The position numbers were made by a program, and so were the translations under genes. The notes under the pieces are model-generated. The model made no database searches. It was not told the DNA's origin and worked only from the letters and a program-made list of their open reading frames with translations. A stretch of 64,000 nucleotides of DNA from assembly GCF_011174705.1 (NCBI RefSeq), contig NZ_JAANIJ010000001.1, forward strand, positions 2,542,001 to 2,606,000, written 5' to 3'. Source of the stretch: Tessaracoccus coleopterorum. Lineage in GTDB: Bacteria > Actinomycetota > Actinomycetes > Propionibacteriales > Propionibacteriaceae. This document shows, in pieces, positions 50,206-59,965 of this stretch (its first letter is position 1; each line of letters begins with the position of its first letter).

Positions 50206-51339
50206 TCAGCCCGCCAGGTCCAGCTGCTCGAGCGCGAGGGCGGCAGCGCCGAGGAGGACCGAGTCGGCCCCTGCATGCGCCGCCTCGATCCGTAGCGTCT
50301 GCGTGACGAGCGGGTGGCAGCTCGCGTAGACGCGGCTCCGGACGGCGGCCAGGAACGGCTCCGACGAACTCATCGACCCGGTCAGGAACACGGCGTGCGG
50401 GTTGAAGAAGTTCACCACGCCGGAGAGCACCTGCCCGAGGTGGTTGCCCGCCTTCCGAACGAGTCGGGTGGCTGTGACGTCTGCGTCCCGGGCGAGGGCG
50501 AGCGCCTCCGCGGTGGTGGTGACGTCGTAGCCGGCCTCGCGGAGCTGCCGGACGACCCCGCGCCGCTGGCGACCGTCTCGAGGCAGTTGAGGTTGCCGCA
50601 GGAACACGGCACCTCCTCGTCGGTGTCGATCCGGGTGTGGGTGATGTCGCCGGCGGCGGAGGTGGCTCCGTGGTGCACCCTCCCGTCGACGACGATCCCC
50701 GATCCGATGGCGGTTCCCGCCTTGACCGTGATGGAGTGCTGCGACTCGCCGAGGCTCAGGCGGTGCTCGCCGAGTGCCGCGAGATTTGCGTCGTTGTCGA
50801 CGGCGACGTTGACGCCGAACCTCTCCGTCAGGTGCGCGCTGACGTTGAACCCCTGCCATCCGGGCATCCGGGAGGGCTGGTCGACGCCCCGAGCTCGGGG
50901 TTGACCGGCCCGGGCAGCGACACGCCGATGGCGAGGATCGGCGCGTCGTGGAAGTCGTCGAGCGCGGCGGAGACCAGTTCCAGGGTCGGCACCGGCCCGT
51001 CGGCGAGGGTCAGGGAATGGTGCGGGTCTCGATGAGCGCCCCGCCGAGGGCATGCCTGCCGAGCCTGGCGTGCCCGCCACCCAGGTCGACCGTGAGCACC
51101 TCGCCGCGTCCCTGGCTGACCCGCAGTTCCCGCGGGCGGCGTCCGCCGCGCGAGGCTCCCGGCCCACCCTCGTGCAGCGCGCCCGCGTCAATGAGCGCCT
51201 GGACCCGGAGGCCGACGGTGGACGGCGCCATGCCGAGGGCCTCGGCCAGCTGGCTCCTGGAGCTCGCTTCGCCGCGCGCGACCAGCTCGAGGATGCGCTG
51301 GTTGGCGTCGGGGTGGGTGCCGTCGTGGGCGTGTCGCAT
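50206..51339 (-). CDS. ROK-family transcriptional repressor (frameshifted)
   Basis: About 377 residues. N-terminal HTH: QRILELVARGEASSRSQLAE and LGMAPSTVGLRVQAL. ROK domain: TVDLGGGHARLG, DNDANLAALGEH, GTAIGSGIVVDG and the zinc motif CSCGNLNCLE; it ends GAAALALEQLDLAG. Shifts occur at about 51012, 50895 and 50568. ATG 51339 follows GGAGGAAG. Divergent from the sugar importer, with a 20-base palindrome in the shared gap; likely releases DNA on binding the imported sugar. Confidence 0.85.
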
Positions 51340-51498
51340 GTTCTTCCTCCATGCTCGAATGAAGTTCACAGTAGGCGATGCCATGCGGGCTTGTCGAGGG
51401 CCATGGTGGGTCGAAGATCACCTTTTCATAACATTGCCGGAGGTTCTTCCCTTTTCGGGCGGTCATGCAACGATCACTTCATCCAAATCTGAGGGAAG

Positions 51499-51518
51499 TT
51501 GATTCGATGTCGAATTAA
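51499..51518. promoter_or_regulatory. 20-base palindromic operator upstream of the sugar operon
   Basis: TTGATTCGA, TG, TCGAATTAA: two 9-base arms with one mismatch. It ends 26 bases before the binding-protein ATG at 51545, and lies between the ROK repressor gene and the operon it probably controls. Confidence 0.7.
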
Positions 51519-51544
51519 CCCCGGTTTCAAGGAGGAGAATTTCG

Positions 51545-52822
51545 ATGAAGAAGATCCGCTTGGGTGCAGTGGCGCTTGCCACGGGCGCCGCGATTGCCCT
51601 CACCGGTTGTGGCGGTGGGGAGGAACCCCCTCCCCGGCGCGACGGGCGGTGGCGGTGACGCGGGCGCCACGATCGTCGTCGACATGTGGGCAGGCAGCGA
51701 GGACGACACCGCCGCGCTCGAGGCGCAGCTTGCCGTCGTGAAGGAGCAGAACCCCGACATCAAGGTCGAGCTGCGCACCGCCCCCTGGGGCGACTTCTTC
51801 ACGAAGCTCACCACCAACATGGCGTCGAACAACATGGCCTGCGTCACCGGCATGAACTCCGGCATGCTCGCCAGCTACACCGACGGCTTCGCGGCCCTCA
51901 CCGCCGACGACCTCAAGACCGCCGGGCTCGCGGAATCCGACTTCGCCCCGGGCGCCACCGAGATCCTGCAGAACAAGGGCAACCTCTACGGCCTGCCGTT
52001 TGACGTCGCCACCATGGTCACCTACTACAACGAGGATCAGCTGAACGCCGCCGGCGCGAAGATCCCCGAGATCGGGTGGACCTTCGACGACTTCGAGGCG
52101 GCCGCCAAGGCCGCCACCAAGGACGGCAAGTACGGCTTCGGCATCGGCATGGGCGGCTTCCAGTGGCAGGCGCTCCCGATCGCAAAGGGCGGCGTCCAGC
52201 CCGTCACCCAGGACGGCAAACTCCAGCTCACCGACCCGGCCTTCCTCGACGCGGCGGCCTGGTACGCCGGTCTCGTGACCGATCAGAAGGTCGCCGCACC
52301 GGTGGCCTCCGCCTCGGACACGGGCTGGGCGAGAACCAGTTCAGCGGTGAGAACGCGGCGATGGCCGTCGACGGCACTTGGAACGCGGTCGGATACCTCA
52401 CCAACGACGCGGGCTTCAAGGCCGGCCTCGCCCCGCTGCCCACCGGGGACAAGGGCAACCTGAGCCTCGTGCTCGGCTCCGGCTACGGCATCGCCAAGAA
52501 CTGCGAGAACAAGGAGGCCGCGCTCAAGGTGCTCGGCTCCCTGCTCAGCAAGGACTCGCAGGACTCGATCGCCTCGTCCGGCCGCAGCTACCCGGCCCGT
52601 GCCGAGAGCCAGCCGCTCTACTTCGAGTCGCTCGACGAGGCCTACCGCGACGACGTGAAGGCCGTGTTCGAGGCCGCGTTCGCCAACGTCCAGGGCCAGT
52701 ACGTCTCCGACAACTGGGCCAAGGTCGACACCTTCGTGCAGCCGGAACTGGTCAGCGTCTACAACGGCCAGGCTGACATGAAGGCAGTGCTCGAGTCGGC
52801 GCAGCAGCAGTTCGGGAGCTGA
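51545..52822 (+). CDS. Sugar ABC substrate-binding lipoprotein (two frameshifts)
   Basis: About 426 residues. [20 protein letters not shown] ends at lipobox Cys (LTGCGGG). Then [39 protein letters not shown] and [20 protein letters not shown], a family 1 carbohydrate receptor. Shifts occur at about 51635 (CCCC) and about 52325. AAGGAGGAG precedes the ATG. First gene of an operon with two permeases, a ROK kinase, an M81 peptidase and a fucosidase. Confidence 0.88.
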
Positions 52823-52830
52823 GTCGTCCG

Positions 52831-53737
52831 ATGACAACGACAACCGCGCGGTCGACTCGCGGGAATCTCGCCAGGATCGAGGCGCGCCAGGCGCTGGGCT
52901 TTGCCAGCCCGGCCCTGGTGGGCCTCGCCCTGTTCACGATCGTGCCGGTTGTCTTGTCTGTGGTGATGAGCTTCTTCGACTGGCCGACGTTCGGCGAGCG
53001 GACCTTCAACGGGGAGCCAACTATCTCAAGCTGCTGAAGGACCCCAACTTCCTGCCGGCGCTCCGCAACTCTCTGGTGTTCACGGTGCTGTACGTGCCGG
53101 CGAACATCATCCTGGCCCTGCTGCTCGCCATCGGCCTCGGCCCGAGGATCCGTGGACGGGGCGCGCTGCGGGTGCTCTTCTTCATCCCGGTCGTGACGCC
53201 GATGGTGGCCAACGTGCTGGTGTGGAAGATGCTGCTCCAGCCGCAGGGCCTCTTCAACGGCATCGCGACCAGCTGGTTCGGTGTCCAGCTGCCCAACTTC
53301 CTCGCCGACAAGAGCTGGGCGATGATCATGGTCGTCGTGATGAGCGTCTGGCAGGGGCTGGGCTACAACATGCTCATCTTCTCCGCCGCCCTCGAGCAAC
53401 TGCCCGACTCGGTCCTCGAGGCCGCGGCAATCGACGGGCCTCCGGCTGGCGCATCACCTGGAGCATCATCCTCCCGATGATCTCGCCGTCGATCTTCTTC
53501 GCGGCCGTCATGACGATGATCACGTCGCTCCAGGTCTTCGCCCAACCCCAGCTCCTCACAGGCGGTGGGCCGGGGAACGCGACCATGCCGCTCGTGATGT
53601 GGATCTACAACCAGGGCTTCAAGTTCCAGGACCTCGGCCTGGCTGCCGCCGGCGCCTGGATCCTGTTCGCGCTGATCATCATCATCACCGCGCTGCAGTT
53701 CTCCGCTCAGAAGAGGTGGGTCCACTATGAGCATTGA
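52831..53737 (+). CDS. ABC sugar permease, MalF-type (two frameshifts)
   Basis: About 303 residues. MTTTTARSTRGNLARIEARQ, then ALGFASPALVGLALFTIVPV. EAA loop: PDSVLEAAAIDGASGWRIT, interrupted by a shift at about 53440; another shift at about 53015 precedes ANYLKLLKDPNFLPALRNSL. The FAQPQLLTGGGPGNATMPLV segment is typical. The 3' end overlaps the next start by 11 bases. Confidence 0.88.
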
Positions 53738-54655
53738 TCACGAACTCCCCGGGCAGGCGATGCGCTCGCTCGACGGCGACGAACGGGCCGAGCCCGAGAC
53801 ACCATCGCGCGGCCGCTCCCGCTCACCCCGTGGCAGCGGTTCCGCCTCGTGCTCGCCCACGTCTTCGTCTACGCCGCCGCCGCGCTGTTCATGCTCCCGC
53901 TGATCTACGCCTTCTTCTCGGCGCTCAAGCCGAACGGCGAGATGTTCGCGATGCCTCCGCGGCTGATCGGCTCCGAGATCCGCTGGTCCAACTTCGTCGA
54001 CGTCTTCAAGTTCGGCCCCTTCTTGACCTACATCGGAAACTCTCTGTTCGTCGCGGTCGCGGGCACCCTCGTGGTGATCACCGTCTCGGCCTGCGCCGGC
54101 TACGCGTTCGGCCGACTCCGCTGGAAGGGCCGCGACGTGGTGTTCATCGCCTTCCTCGCCACCCTGATGGTGCCTGCCGAGGTGCTCGTCATCCCGATGT
54201 TCCAGGTGATGCAATGGTTCAACTGGGTCGACACCTACCAGTCGCTGATCTTCCCGTTCGCGTTCGGCGCGTTCGGCACCTTCCTGATGCGCCAGTTCTT
54301 CCGCGGCATCCCCTACGAGATGGAGGAGGCGGCCCGGGTCGACGGGGCGGGCCCGATCCGCACGTTCCTGCTGATCATGCTGCCGCTCTCGAAGTCCGCC
54401 ATCGCGGTGCTGTCGGTGTTCACGTTCCTGTCGTTCTGGAACGCCTACCTGTGGCCGCTGATCGTGACGGTCGACTACAAGGCGCACGGCACGCTGCCGG
54501 TCGGCCTCGCCAGCTTCTCGGGCCTCACCGGTACCCGTTGGGACCTGCAGATGGCAGCCGCGATCATCTCCATGATCCCCACGACCCTGCTCGTCATCGT
54601 TCTGCAGAAGCACCTGGTCAAGGGCATCGCCATGGCCGGCCTCGGAGGTCGGTGA
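53727..54655 (+). CDS. ABC sugar permease, MalG-type (one frameshift)
   Basis: About 310 residues. MSIDHELPGQAMRSLDGDER is a polar tail; after a shift at about 53800 the body begins TPWQRFRLVLAHVFVYAAAA. EAA loop: YEMEEAARVDGAGPIRTFLL. It ends HLVKGIAMAGLGGR at 54655, one base before the GTG of the ROK kinase. No ATPase gene is present, suggesting a shared MsiK-like subunit elsewhere. Confidence 0.9.
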
Positions 54656-54656
54656 C

Positions 54657-55591
54657 GTGACGGGCACCACCGACGATGAACGCGGCGTCCTCGCCGGGAT
54701 CGACATCGGCGGCTCCAAGATCGCCGCGCTCCTCGTGCACACCGACGGCGGCATCGTGGCCCGCGGCGTGGTTCCCGCACCCGCACGGGAGGGAGGCCCG
54801 GCCATGGCCGACGCCGCCGCCGGCCTTGTCGAAGGTCTGCTGCGTCGCTCGGGCGCCAGTCTGCTTGCCGCCGGCGTCGGTGCGGCCGGTGTCGTCGACC
54901 AGGTCAACGGGGTGATCCGCGCCGCGTCCGACACCTTCGTCGGCTGGGCGGGGTTCCCGCTCGGGCCGGAACTCGAGCGGCGCCTCCGGGTACCGGTCGC
55001 CGTCGAGAACGATGTGAACGCCTTCCTGATCGGTGAGGTGGCCTGGGGCGCGGCGGCCGAGACCGACGATGTGCTGGGCGTGATGCTCGGCACGGGTGTA
55101 GGTGGTGCGGTGGTGCTGGGCGGCGAGCTCCGCTCCGGGCCGACCGGCGCGGCCGGCGAGATCGGCCACACCCCCGGCTACAGCGATCTCCCGTGCACGT
55201 GCGGGCAGGTCGGGCATCTCGAGACGGTCGCCTCGGGCAGGTCCATCGAACGGCGCTACCAGGAGGCGGGGGCGCCGACCTCACCGCTCCCGCGATCGCC
55301 GACCTGGCCCGCGCAGGCGATCCCCTCGCGCTCGCCGTCTTCGACAGGGCGGGCCGCGCCCTGGGCTCGCCTGCGTGATCTCGGCCGGCATCCTCGACCT
55401 GACGGCCGTCGTGGTCGGCGGGGGCGTGGCCAACGCCTGGGACCTGCTCGAACCGGCCGTGCGTTCCACCCTACGCACCGACCCGCCCGTCTCCGGGTCG
55501 CCGCTGACCGTCGTGCGGGGCACCCTCGGGGCGACGCCGTCGCTCTCGGGGCCGCCGCGTCCGCCCGTCACCTGCTCCCCACCCAGCCTGA
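54657..55591 (+). CDS. ROK-family sugar kinase (several frameshifts)
   Basis: About 312 residues, no HTH, so an enzyme and not a repressor. GVLAGIDIGGSKIAALLVHT (phosphate-binding), VENDVNAFLIGEVAWG (catalytic Asp in the ND pair), GVMLGTGVGGAVVLGGEL and CTCGQVGHLET (zinc motif). Shifts occur at about 55272, 55372, 55530 and 55580; restoring a C in the last C run gives the end LLPHPA and a stop at 55589-55591. It probably phosphorylates the sugar released by the neighbouring fucosidase or imported by the ABC system. Confidence 0.82.
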
Positions 55592-55610
55592 CCAGGAGAA
55601 CCACCGCACC

Positions 55611-57137
55611 ATGGAGTCCGCAGACCAGATCTGGATGGGCCCGCTCGGGCCGCTCGACCCGCAGGGCCTGCCCGCCCCCGCATCGGGATCGCGGGCATTT
55701 CGATCGAATCCAGCACCTTCTCGCCCCATATCTCAGGCGACGAGGCGTTCACCGTCCGCACCGGCGAGGCCCTGCTGGCCTACTACCCGTTCCTGGACGA
55801 CGGCCGCGACCTGCGCGCCGCCGCGACCTGGGTGCCGCTGACGCACGGCAGGTCGCTCCCCGGCGGTGCCGTCGCGTCGGAGACCTACGAGGCGATGAAG
55901 GGGCGATCCTCGCGGGTATCGCGGCCGAGGGCCCGTTCGACGGGCTGCTGTTCGACATCCACGGCGCGATGAGTGTCATCGGCATGGACGACGCCGAGGC
56001 CGACCTCGCCACCGCGGTGCGCGCCGCGCTCGGCCCCGACACGCTCGTGTCGGCCTCCATGGACCTGCACGGCAACGTGTCCCGGGAGCTGCTCGACGCC
56101 GTCGACCTGATCACCTGCTACCGGATGGCCCCGCACGAGGACTGGATGAACACCAAGGAGCGGGCCGCCTACAACCTGCTCAGCCGGCTCCGCGGCCCGC
56201 ATGGCCGCGACCCCCTCGCGCGTCGGCCGTGGAAGGCGTGGCGCCAGGTGCCGGTGCTGCTGCCCGGTGAGAAGACCAGCACCCGGCTCGAGCCGGCGAA
56301 GGGCATCTACGACCGGGTGCCCGTCGTCGAGGCGCTCCCGGGCGTGGTCGACGCGGCCATCTGGGTTGGCTACGCCTGGGCCGACGAACCCGTTGTCAGG
56401 CCGCGGTCGTGGTGACCGGCGACGACCGCGATGGGATCGCCCGCGAGGCGGAGCGACTCGCCCGCAGCTACTGGGACGCTCGGGCCGACTTTGTGTTCGT
56501 CGGCCCGACCGCGGGCCTGCACGAGGCCCTCGACCTTGCCCTTGCACCGGGGCCGCGCGGCCCTACGTCATCTCCGATTCCGGGGACAACCCGACGGCGG
56601 GCGGCGCGGGCGACGTGTCATGGACGCTGGGGAGTTGCTGGCCCGTGACGACCTCGCCGACCCGGGTCGCACTGTCATCCACGCCTCCATCTTCGATCCG
56701 GGCGCGGTGTCCACCCTTGTGGCCGCGGGCGTCGGCGCCACCGTCAGCGTCGAGGTCGGAGGCCGGGTCGATCCCGGGCCGCGCGGCCCCGTCATGCTGA
56801 CCGGCGAGGTGTTCTCCATCACCGAAGGCGACCCCGTCGCGGGCACCCAGGTGGTCGTCCGGGCCGGCTCGGTGCACGCGGTCATCACGGAGCGGCGCAA
56901 GCCGTTCCACCACCTGGACGACTTCCACCAGCTCGGCCTCGCCCCGAGCAGGCCGACGTCGTCATCGTCAAGATCGGCTACCTCGAGCCCGAGCTGTTCG
57001 AGCTCGCCGCCGACTGGACCCTCGCGCTCACCCCGGCGGTGTCGACCAGGACCTGCTGCGCCTCGGCCACCACCGCCTCGCCCCGGCGTCTACCCTTCGA
57101 CACCTCGCAATCCGCCCCGATCTCACCGCGGTGGTAA
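55611..57137 (+). CDS. M81-family (MlrC-like) metallopeptidase (many frameshifts)
   Basis: About 509 residues. RIGIAGISIESSTFSPHISG, then FDGLLFDIHGAMSVIGMDDA (zinc-binding Asp-x-His), SMDLHGNVSRELLDAVD, YRMAPHEDWMNTKERAAYN and DSGDNPTAGGAGD are the M81 landmarks. Shifts occur at about 55680, 55902, 56203, 56400, 56555, 56950, 57040 and 57082. The chosen end PFDTSQSAPISPRW stops at 57137, just before the ribosome site of the next gene. CAGGAGAACC precedes ATG 55611. A peptidase in a sugar operon is unusual; the family often accompanies ABC importers. Confidence 0.82.
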
Positions 57138-57159
57138 CCCGCAGGGGAGAGGAGAATCC

Positions 57160-58481
57160 ATGCTGAACTTCGAGACCCGCACCGGCCCGACTTCGGGCGG
57201 ACGCGCCGACCTACCCTGCGGCGAGGGTGCCCGACTGGTACCGCGACGCGAAGCTCGGCTTCTTCGTCCACTGGGGGCTCTACTCCGTGCCCGCCTGGGC
57301 CACCTCCCACGGCCCGGGTGAGGTGCCACCGAGGATGCCTACACACACCACCAGTACGCCGAGTGGTACGGCAACACCGTGCGCATCACGGGTAGCCCCA
57401 CCTGGGAGCGGCACCAGCGGCTCTACGGCGTCGGCACCAGCTACGAGGACCTCGCCGACCTCTGGCAGGCCGAGGCGTTCAATGCCGACTCCTTCGTGGC
57501 AGAGCTCGTCGGTGCCGGCGCCCGCTACATCATCCCCACCACGAAGCACCACGAGGGCTTCTGCCTCTGGGACACCCCGACCACCCCGTTCAACGCGGCC
57601 CGCCGCGGCCCCGCCGCGACCTGATCCGCGAGCTGCACGACGCCACCCGCTCCGCCGGGCCCGCTTCGGCGTCTACTACTCGGGGCCCTCGACTGGCACG
57701 TCAGTGACTTCCCACCCATCGAGTCCGACACCGATCTCTTCCGGTTCCGCCGCCACGACAAGGCCTTCTCCAGCTACTCCGCGGCCCAGCTCGAGGAACT
57801 CATCACACGGTTCGCCCCGATGTGCTCTGGAACGACATCGAGTGGCCCGACGGCGGCAAGGACAGCGACCCCGAGTCGCTCGCGGCCCTGTTCCACCGCT
57901 ACTTCGAGGCCGTTCCCGACGGCGTCCTGAACGACCGCTGGGGCGTGCCCCACCACGGCTTCCTCACCCGTGAGTACTCGCACGTGCCCGAGATCATGGA
58001 GCCGGTGTGGGAGGCCACCCGCGGGCTCGGCTACTCGTTCGGTTACAACAGCGACGAGGATGCGGGCCGCTCCATGTCGGGCGCCCAGCTGATCCGGCTG
58101 CTGGTCGACGTGGTCAGCAAGAACGGCAACCTGCTCATCAACGTCGGCCCCGCGCCGACGGCAGCATCCCCGACATCCAGCTGGCCGCGATGCGCGAGCT
58201 CGGGCGATGGATGGGCGTCAACGGCGACGCGGTCTACGGCACCCGGCCGTGGATCCGCGCGGGCGAGCCCGTCGGGTGCCGCGGGCGTACACGACGACCG
58301 GAGCGACGGTGCACGTGCACCTGCTCGACCCCTCCGGTGGCGAACTGACGCTGCCGCCGGAGCTGATCGGCCGCGACGGCACCTGGTCGGGCGGCGTGCC
58401 CGTCGTGACCGACGCGTCAGGGCCGTCGAGGTGCCCGAGGGGCTCCGCGGTGAGCCGGTGGCGGTGCTGAGCCTCAGGTGA
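57160..58481 (+). CDS. GH29 alpha-L-fucosidase-like glycosidase (many frameshifts)
   Basis: About 440 residues. VPDWYRDAKLGFFVHWGLYS is the GH29 opening; YIIPTTKHHEGFCLWDTPTT and RFGVYYSG follow. The nucleophile Asp is expected in DVLWNDIEWPD, and later GNLLINVGPAPDGSIPDIQL is conserved. Shifts occur at about 57210, 57318, 57613, 57655, 57688, 57818, 58155, 58275 and 58422. No signal peptide, so it acts inside the cell on imported fucosides. GGAGAGGAG precedes ATG 57160. Last gene of the operon. Confidence 0.85.
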
Positions 58482-58489
58482 GGGCGGCG

Positions 58490-58810
58490 TCAGCCGACGC
58501 GGAACTCGCCCAACTCGTCCCAGTGGTCGCCCTCAAGGAGGACGTTGCGCACCTTCGGCGTCTCCGGCAGGTACTGCGGGAGCTCCGCCTGGGCCTTGCG
58601 GAAGTGGTCGCTGGTGACGTGCGCCTCCGCGGCGTCGTCGCGGAACGCCTCGATCAGGATGTAGGTGTCGGGGTCGGCGAGGCTGCGCGACCACTCGAAG
58701 AAGAGGTTGCCCGGCTCCGCCAGGGTCGCCTCGGTGAACTCACGGGTGATCTCGGGCCAGGCCTCGACGTGCTCCGGCTTCACCTTCCACTTGACGCAGA
58801 TGAAGATCAT
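58490..58810 (-). CDS. Antibiotic-biosynthesis-monooxygenase (ABM) domain protein
   Basis: Complete 106-residue frame starting MIFICVKWKVKPEHVEAWPE, with NLFFEWSRSLADPDTYILIE and SDHFRKAQAELPQYL, the dimeric ferredoxin-like ABM fold. AAGGAGGAGCGCG precedes ATG 58810. Typical members handle quinones or act as small stress proteins. Convergent with the fucosidase, 8 bases apart. Confidence 0.86.
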   Translation of the reverse strand: MIFICVKWKVKPEHVEAWPEITREFTEATLAEPGNLFFEWSRSLADPDTYILIEAFRDDAAEAHVTSDHFRKAQAELPQYLPETPKVRNVLLEGDHWDELGEFRVG

Positions 58811-58920
58811 CGCGCTCCTCCTTGTCCTCGGGGCCAACACTACCGAGCCTGAGCGGGAGGTCCGCCGTTCCGGGAGGGTGCGCCCGACCCGGAACCCGGC
58901 GGGGCCGGTTAGGCTGGGGC

Positions 58921-59364
58921 ATGAGCGACGAGGTGGTTCTCCGTGCCGGCCGTGACGACGACTTCCCAGAGCTCATCGCGGTCTGGCGCAGCTCCGTCGA
59001 CGCCACGCACGACTTCGTGACGCCCCAGGATCTGCTGGAGATGGAACGCGAGGTCATCCCGGGCTTCCTGCCGCGGCTGGACCTGACCATCGCCACCGTC
59101 GACGACCGGGTGGTGGGCTTCGCGGGCTCCGACGGCGAGGTGCTGGAGATGCTCTTCGTGCACGACGATTTCCGCGGCCACGGCATCGGCTCGGTGCTGC
59201 TTTCACGGGTGGTCGAGGGCGGGGTCCGGGAACTGCAGGTCAACGAGGACAACGCCGACTCCGTGGCCTTCTACCGCAACCGGGGCTTCGACGTGGTGCG
59301 TCGCACCGAGTTGGACGATGCCGGCCGTCCGTACCCGACGCTGCACATGCGGCTCGCCGACTGA
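58921..59364 (+). CDS. GNAT acetyltransferase
   Basis: Complete 147-residue frame. MSDEVVLRAGRDDDFPELIA, VDDRVVGFAGSDGEVLEMLF, the acetyl-CoA loop VHDDFRGHGIGSVLLSRVV and ADSVAFYRNRGFDVV are in normal order, close to the YjaB/ElaA-like group. No frameshift. Divergent from the ABM gene across 110 bases. The acceptor substrate is unknown. Confidence 0.9.
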   Translation: MSDEVVLRAGRDDDFPELIAVWRSSVDATHDFVTPQDLLEMEREVIPGFLPRLDLTIATVDDRVVGFAGSDGEVLEMLFVHDDFRGHGIGSVLLSRVVEGGVRELQVNEDNADSVAFYRNRGFDVVRRTELDDAGRPYPTLHMRLAD

Positions 59365-59414
59365 GCACGGGTACGCTGAACGCAGAGACCGTACATCGAG
59401 CGAGGGGCTGAAAC

Positions 59415-59575
59415 GTGTCTGAAAACCAGGGAGGCAACGGCCGGCTGACGCTGGTGATCATCCTCGTCATCGGGCTGCTGTTCTCCGGGGTGGTGCTGTT
59501 CTCGGTGTACTCGCTGAAGGGCAAGGCGGAGCAGGTGGAGGGATCCGCCCCGTCGCGGTGGAGGCGACGAGGTGA
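59415..59575 (+). CDS. Small membrane protein (one frameshift)
   Basis: About 53 residues: GTG start, then SENQGGNGRLTLVIILVIGL, LFSGVVLFSVYSLKG as one membrane helix, and a short acidic/basic tail. Adding a base in the CCCC run at about 59549 gives VAVEATR and a stop at 59573-59575. The stop overlaps the next GTG (GTGA), so it is coupled to the DUF6191-like gene. Function unknown. Confidence 0.58.
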
Positions 59576-59940
59576 GCGACTTCATCTCGATCTTCCAGCC
59601 GGGCATGGAGCACGTCTACCGGCAGCGGGACCTTGAGAAGTCGCTGATCGTCGAGCCCTCGAAGGGGCAGGGAGGGCCTGAGCCGCTCGACCTCGAGTCC
59701 GGCGTCGTGGTGATCGACATCCCGGCGCGCCCGGGCCCCGACGGCGTCGACCCCACCCCGACCCCGACCCCACCTCCTGACCCGCTGCCGCCCGACCTCC
59801 AAAATCGGCCAGTGACCGATTCTGGTTGGTCCGGCTGGAAGTTTCGGCCACTGACCGGGTGGGTTGACGCGGGGTGGCTGACCTTCAGAATCGGCCAGTG
59901 GCCGATTCTGGTTGGTCCGGCTGGAAGTTTCGGCCACTGA
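59572..59940 (+). CDS. DUF6191-like protein whose 3' end runs into a repeat
   Basis: The first 60 residues, MSDFISIFQPGMEHVYRQRD, LEKSLIVEPSKGQGGPEPLD and LESGVVVIDIP, match a small actinobacterial family (DUF6191). A Pro/Thr-rich stretch follows, and from about 59800 the reading frame is made of the 55-base direct repeat, ending at 59940. The repeat-encoded tail is probably not original; the ancestral stop may have been displaced by the repeat or by an indel. Confidence 0.58.
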   Translation: MSDFISIFQPGMEHVYRQRDLEKSLIVEPSKGQGGPEPLDLESGVVVIDIPARPGPDGVDPTPTPTPPPDPLPPDLQNRPVTDSGWSGWKFRPLTGWVDAGWLTFRIGQWPILVGPAGSFGH

Positions 59941-59943
59941 CCG
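59803..59943. repeat. 55-base direct repeat, two copies
   Basis: Copies at 59803-59857 and 59889-59943 differ at one position (GTGACC versus GTGGCC), with 31 unrelated bases between. Each begins AATCGGCCAGTG and ends TCGGCCACTGACCG, so the ends form a short inverted repeat (CGGCCAGTG/CACTGaCCG) that could fold. The array lies between the DUF6191-like coding start and the DUF2207 stop. Confidence 0.82.
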
Positions 59944-59965
59944 ACCGCCCGACCAGACGCCAGGC

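Noticed and set aside
53738..55171. Minus-strand open frame of 477 codons
   Set aside because: Covers a MalG-type permease and a ROK kinase on the other strand, both with full motifs; no independent start signal.
59803..59943. Possible CRISPR or attachment-site pair
   Set aside because: Only two copies of 55 bases, a 31-base spacer and no integrase or cas gene; described as a direct repeat only.
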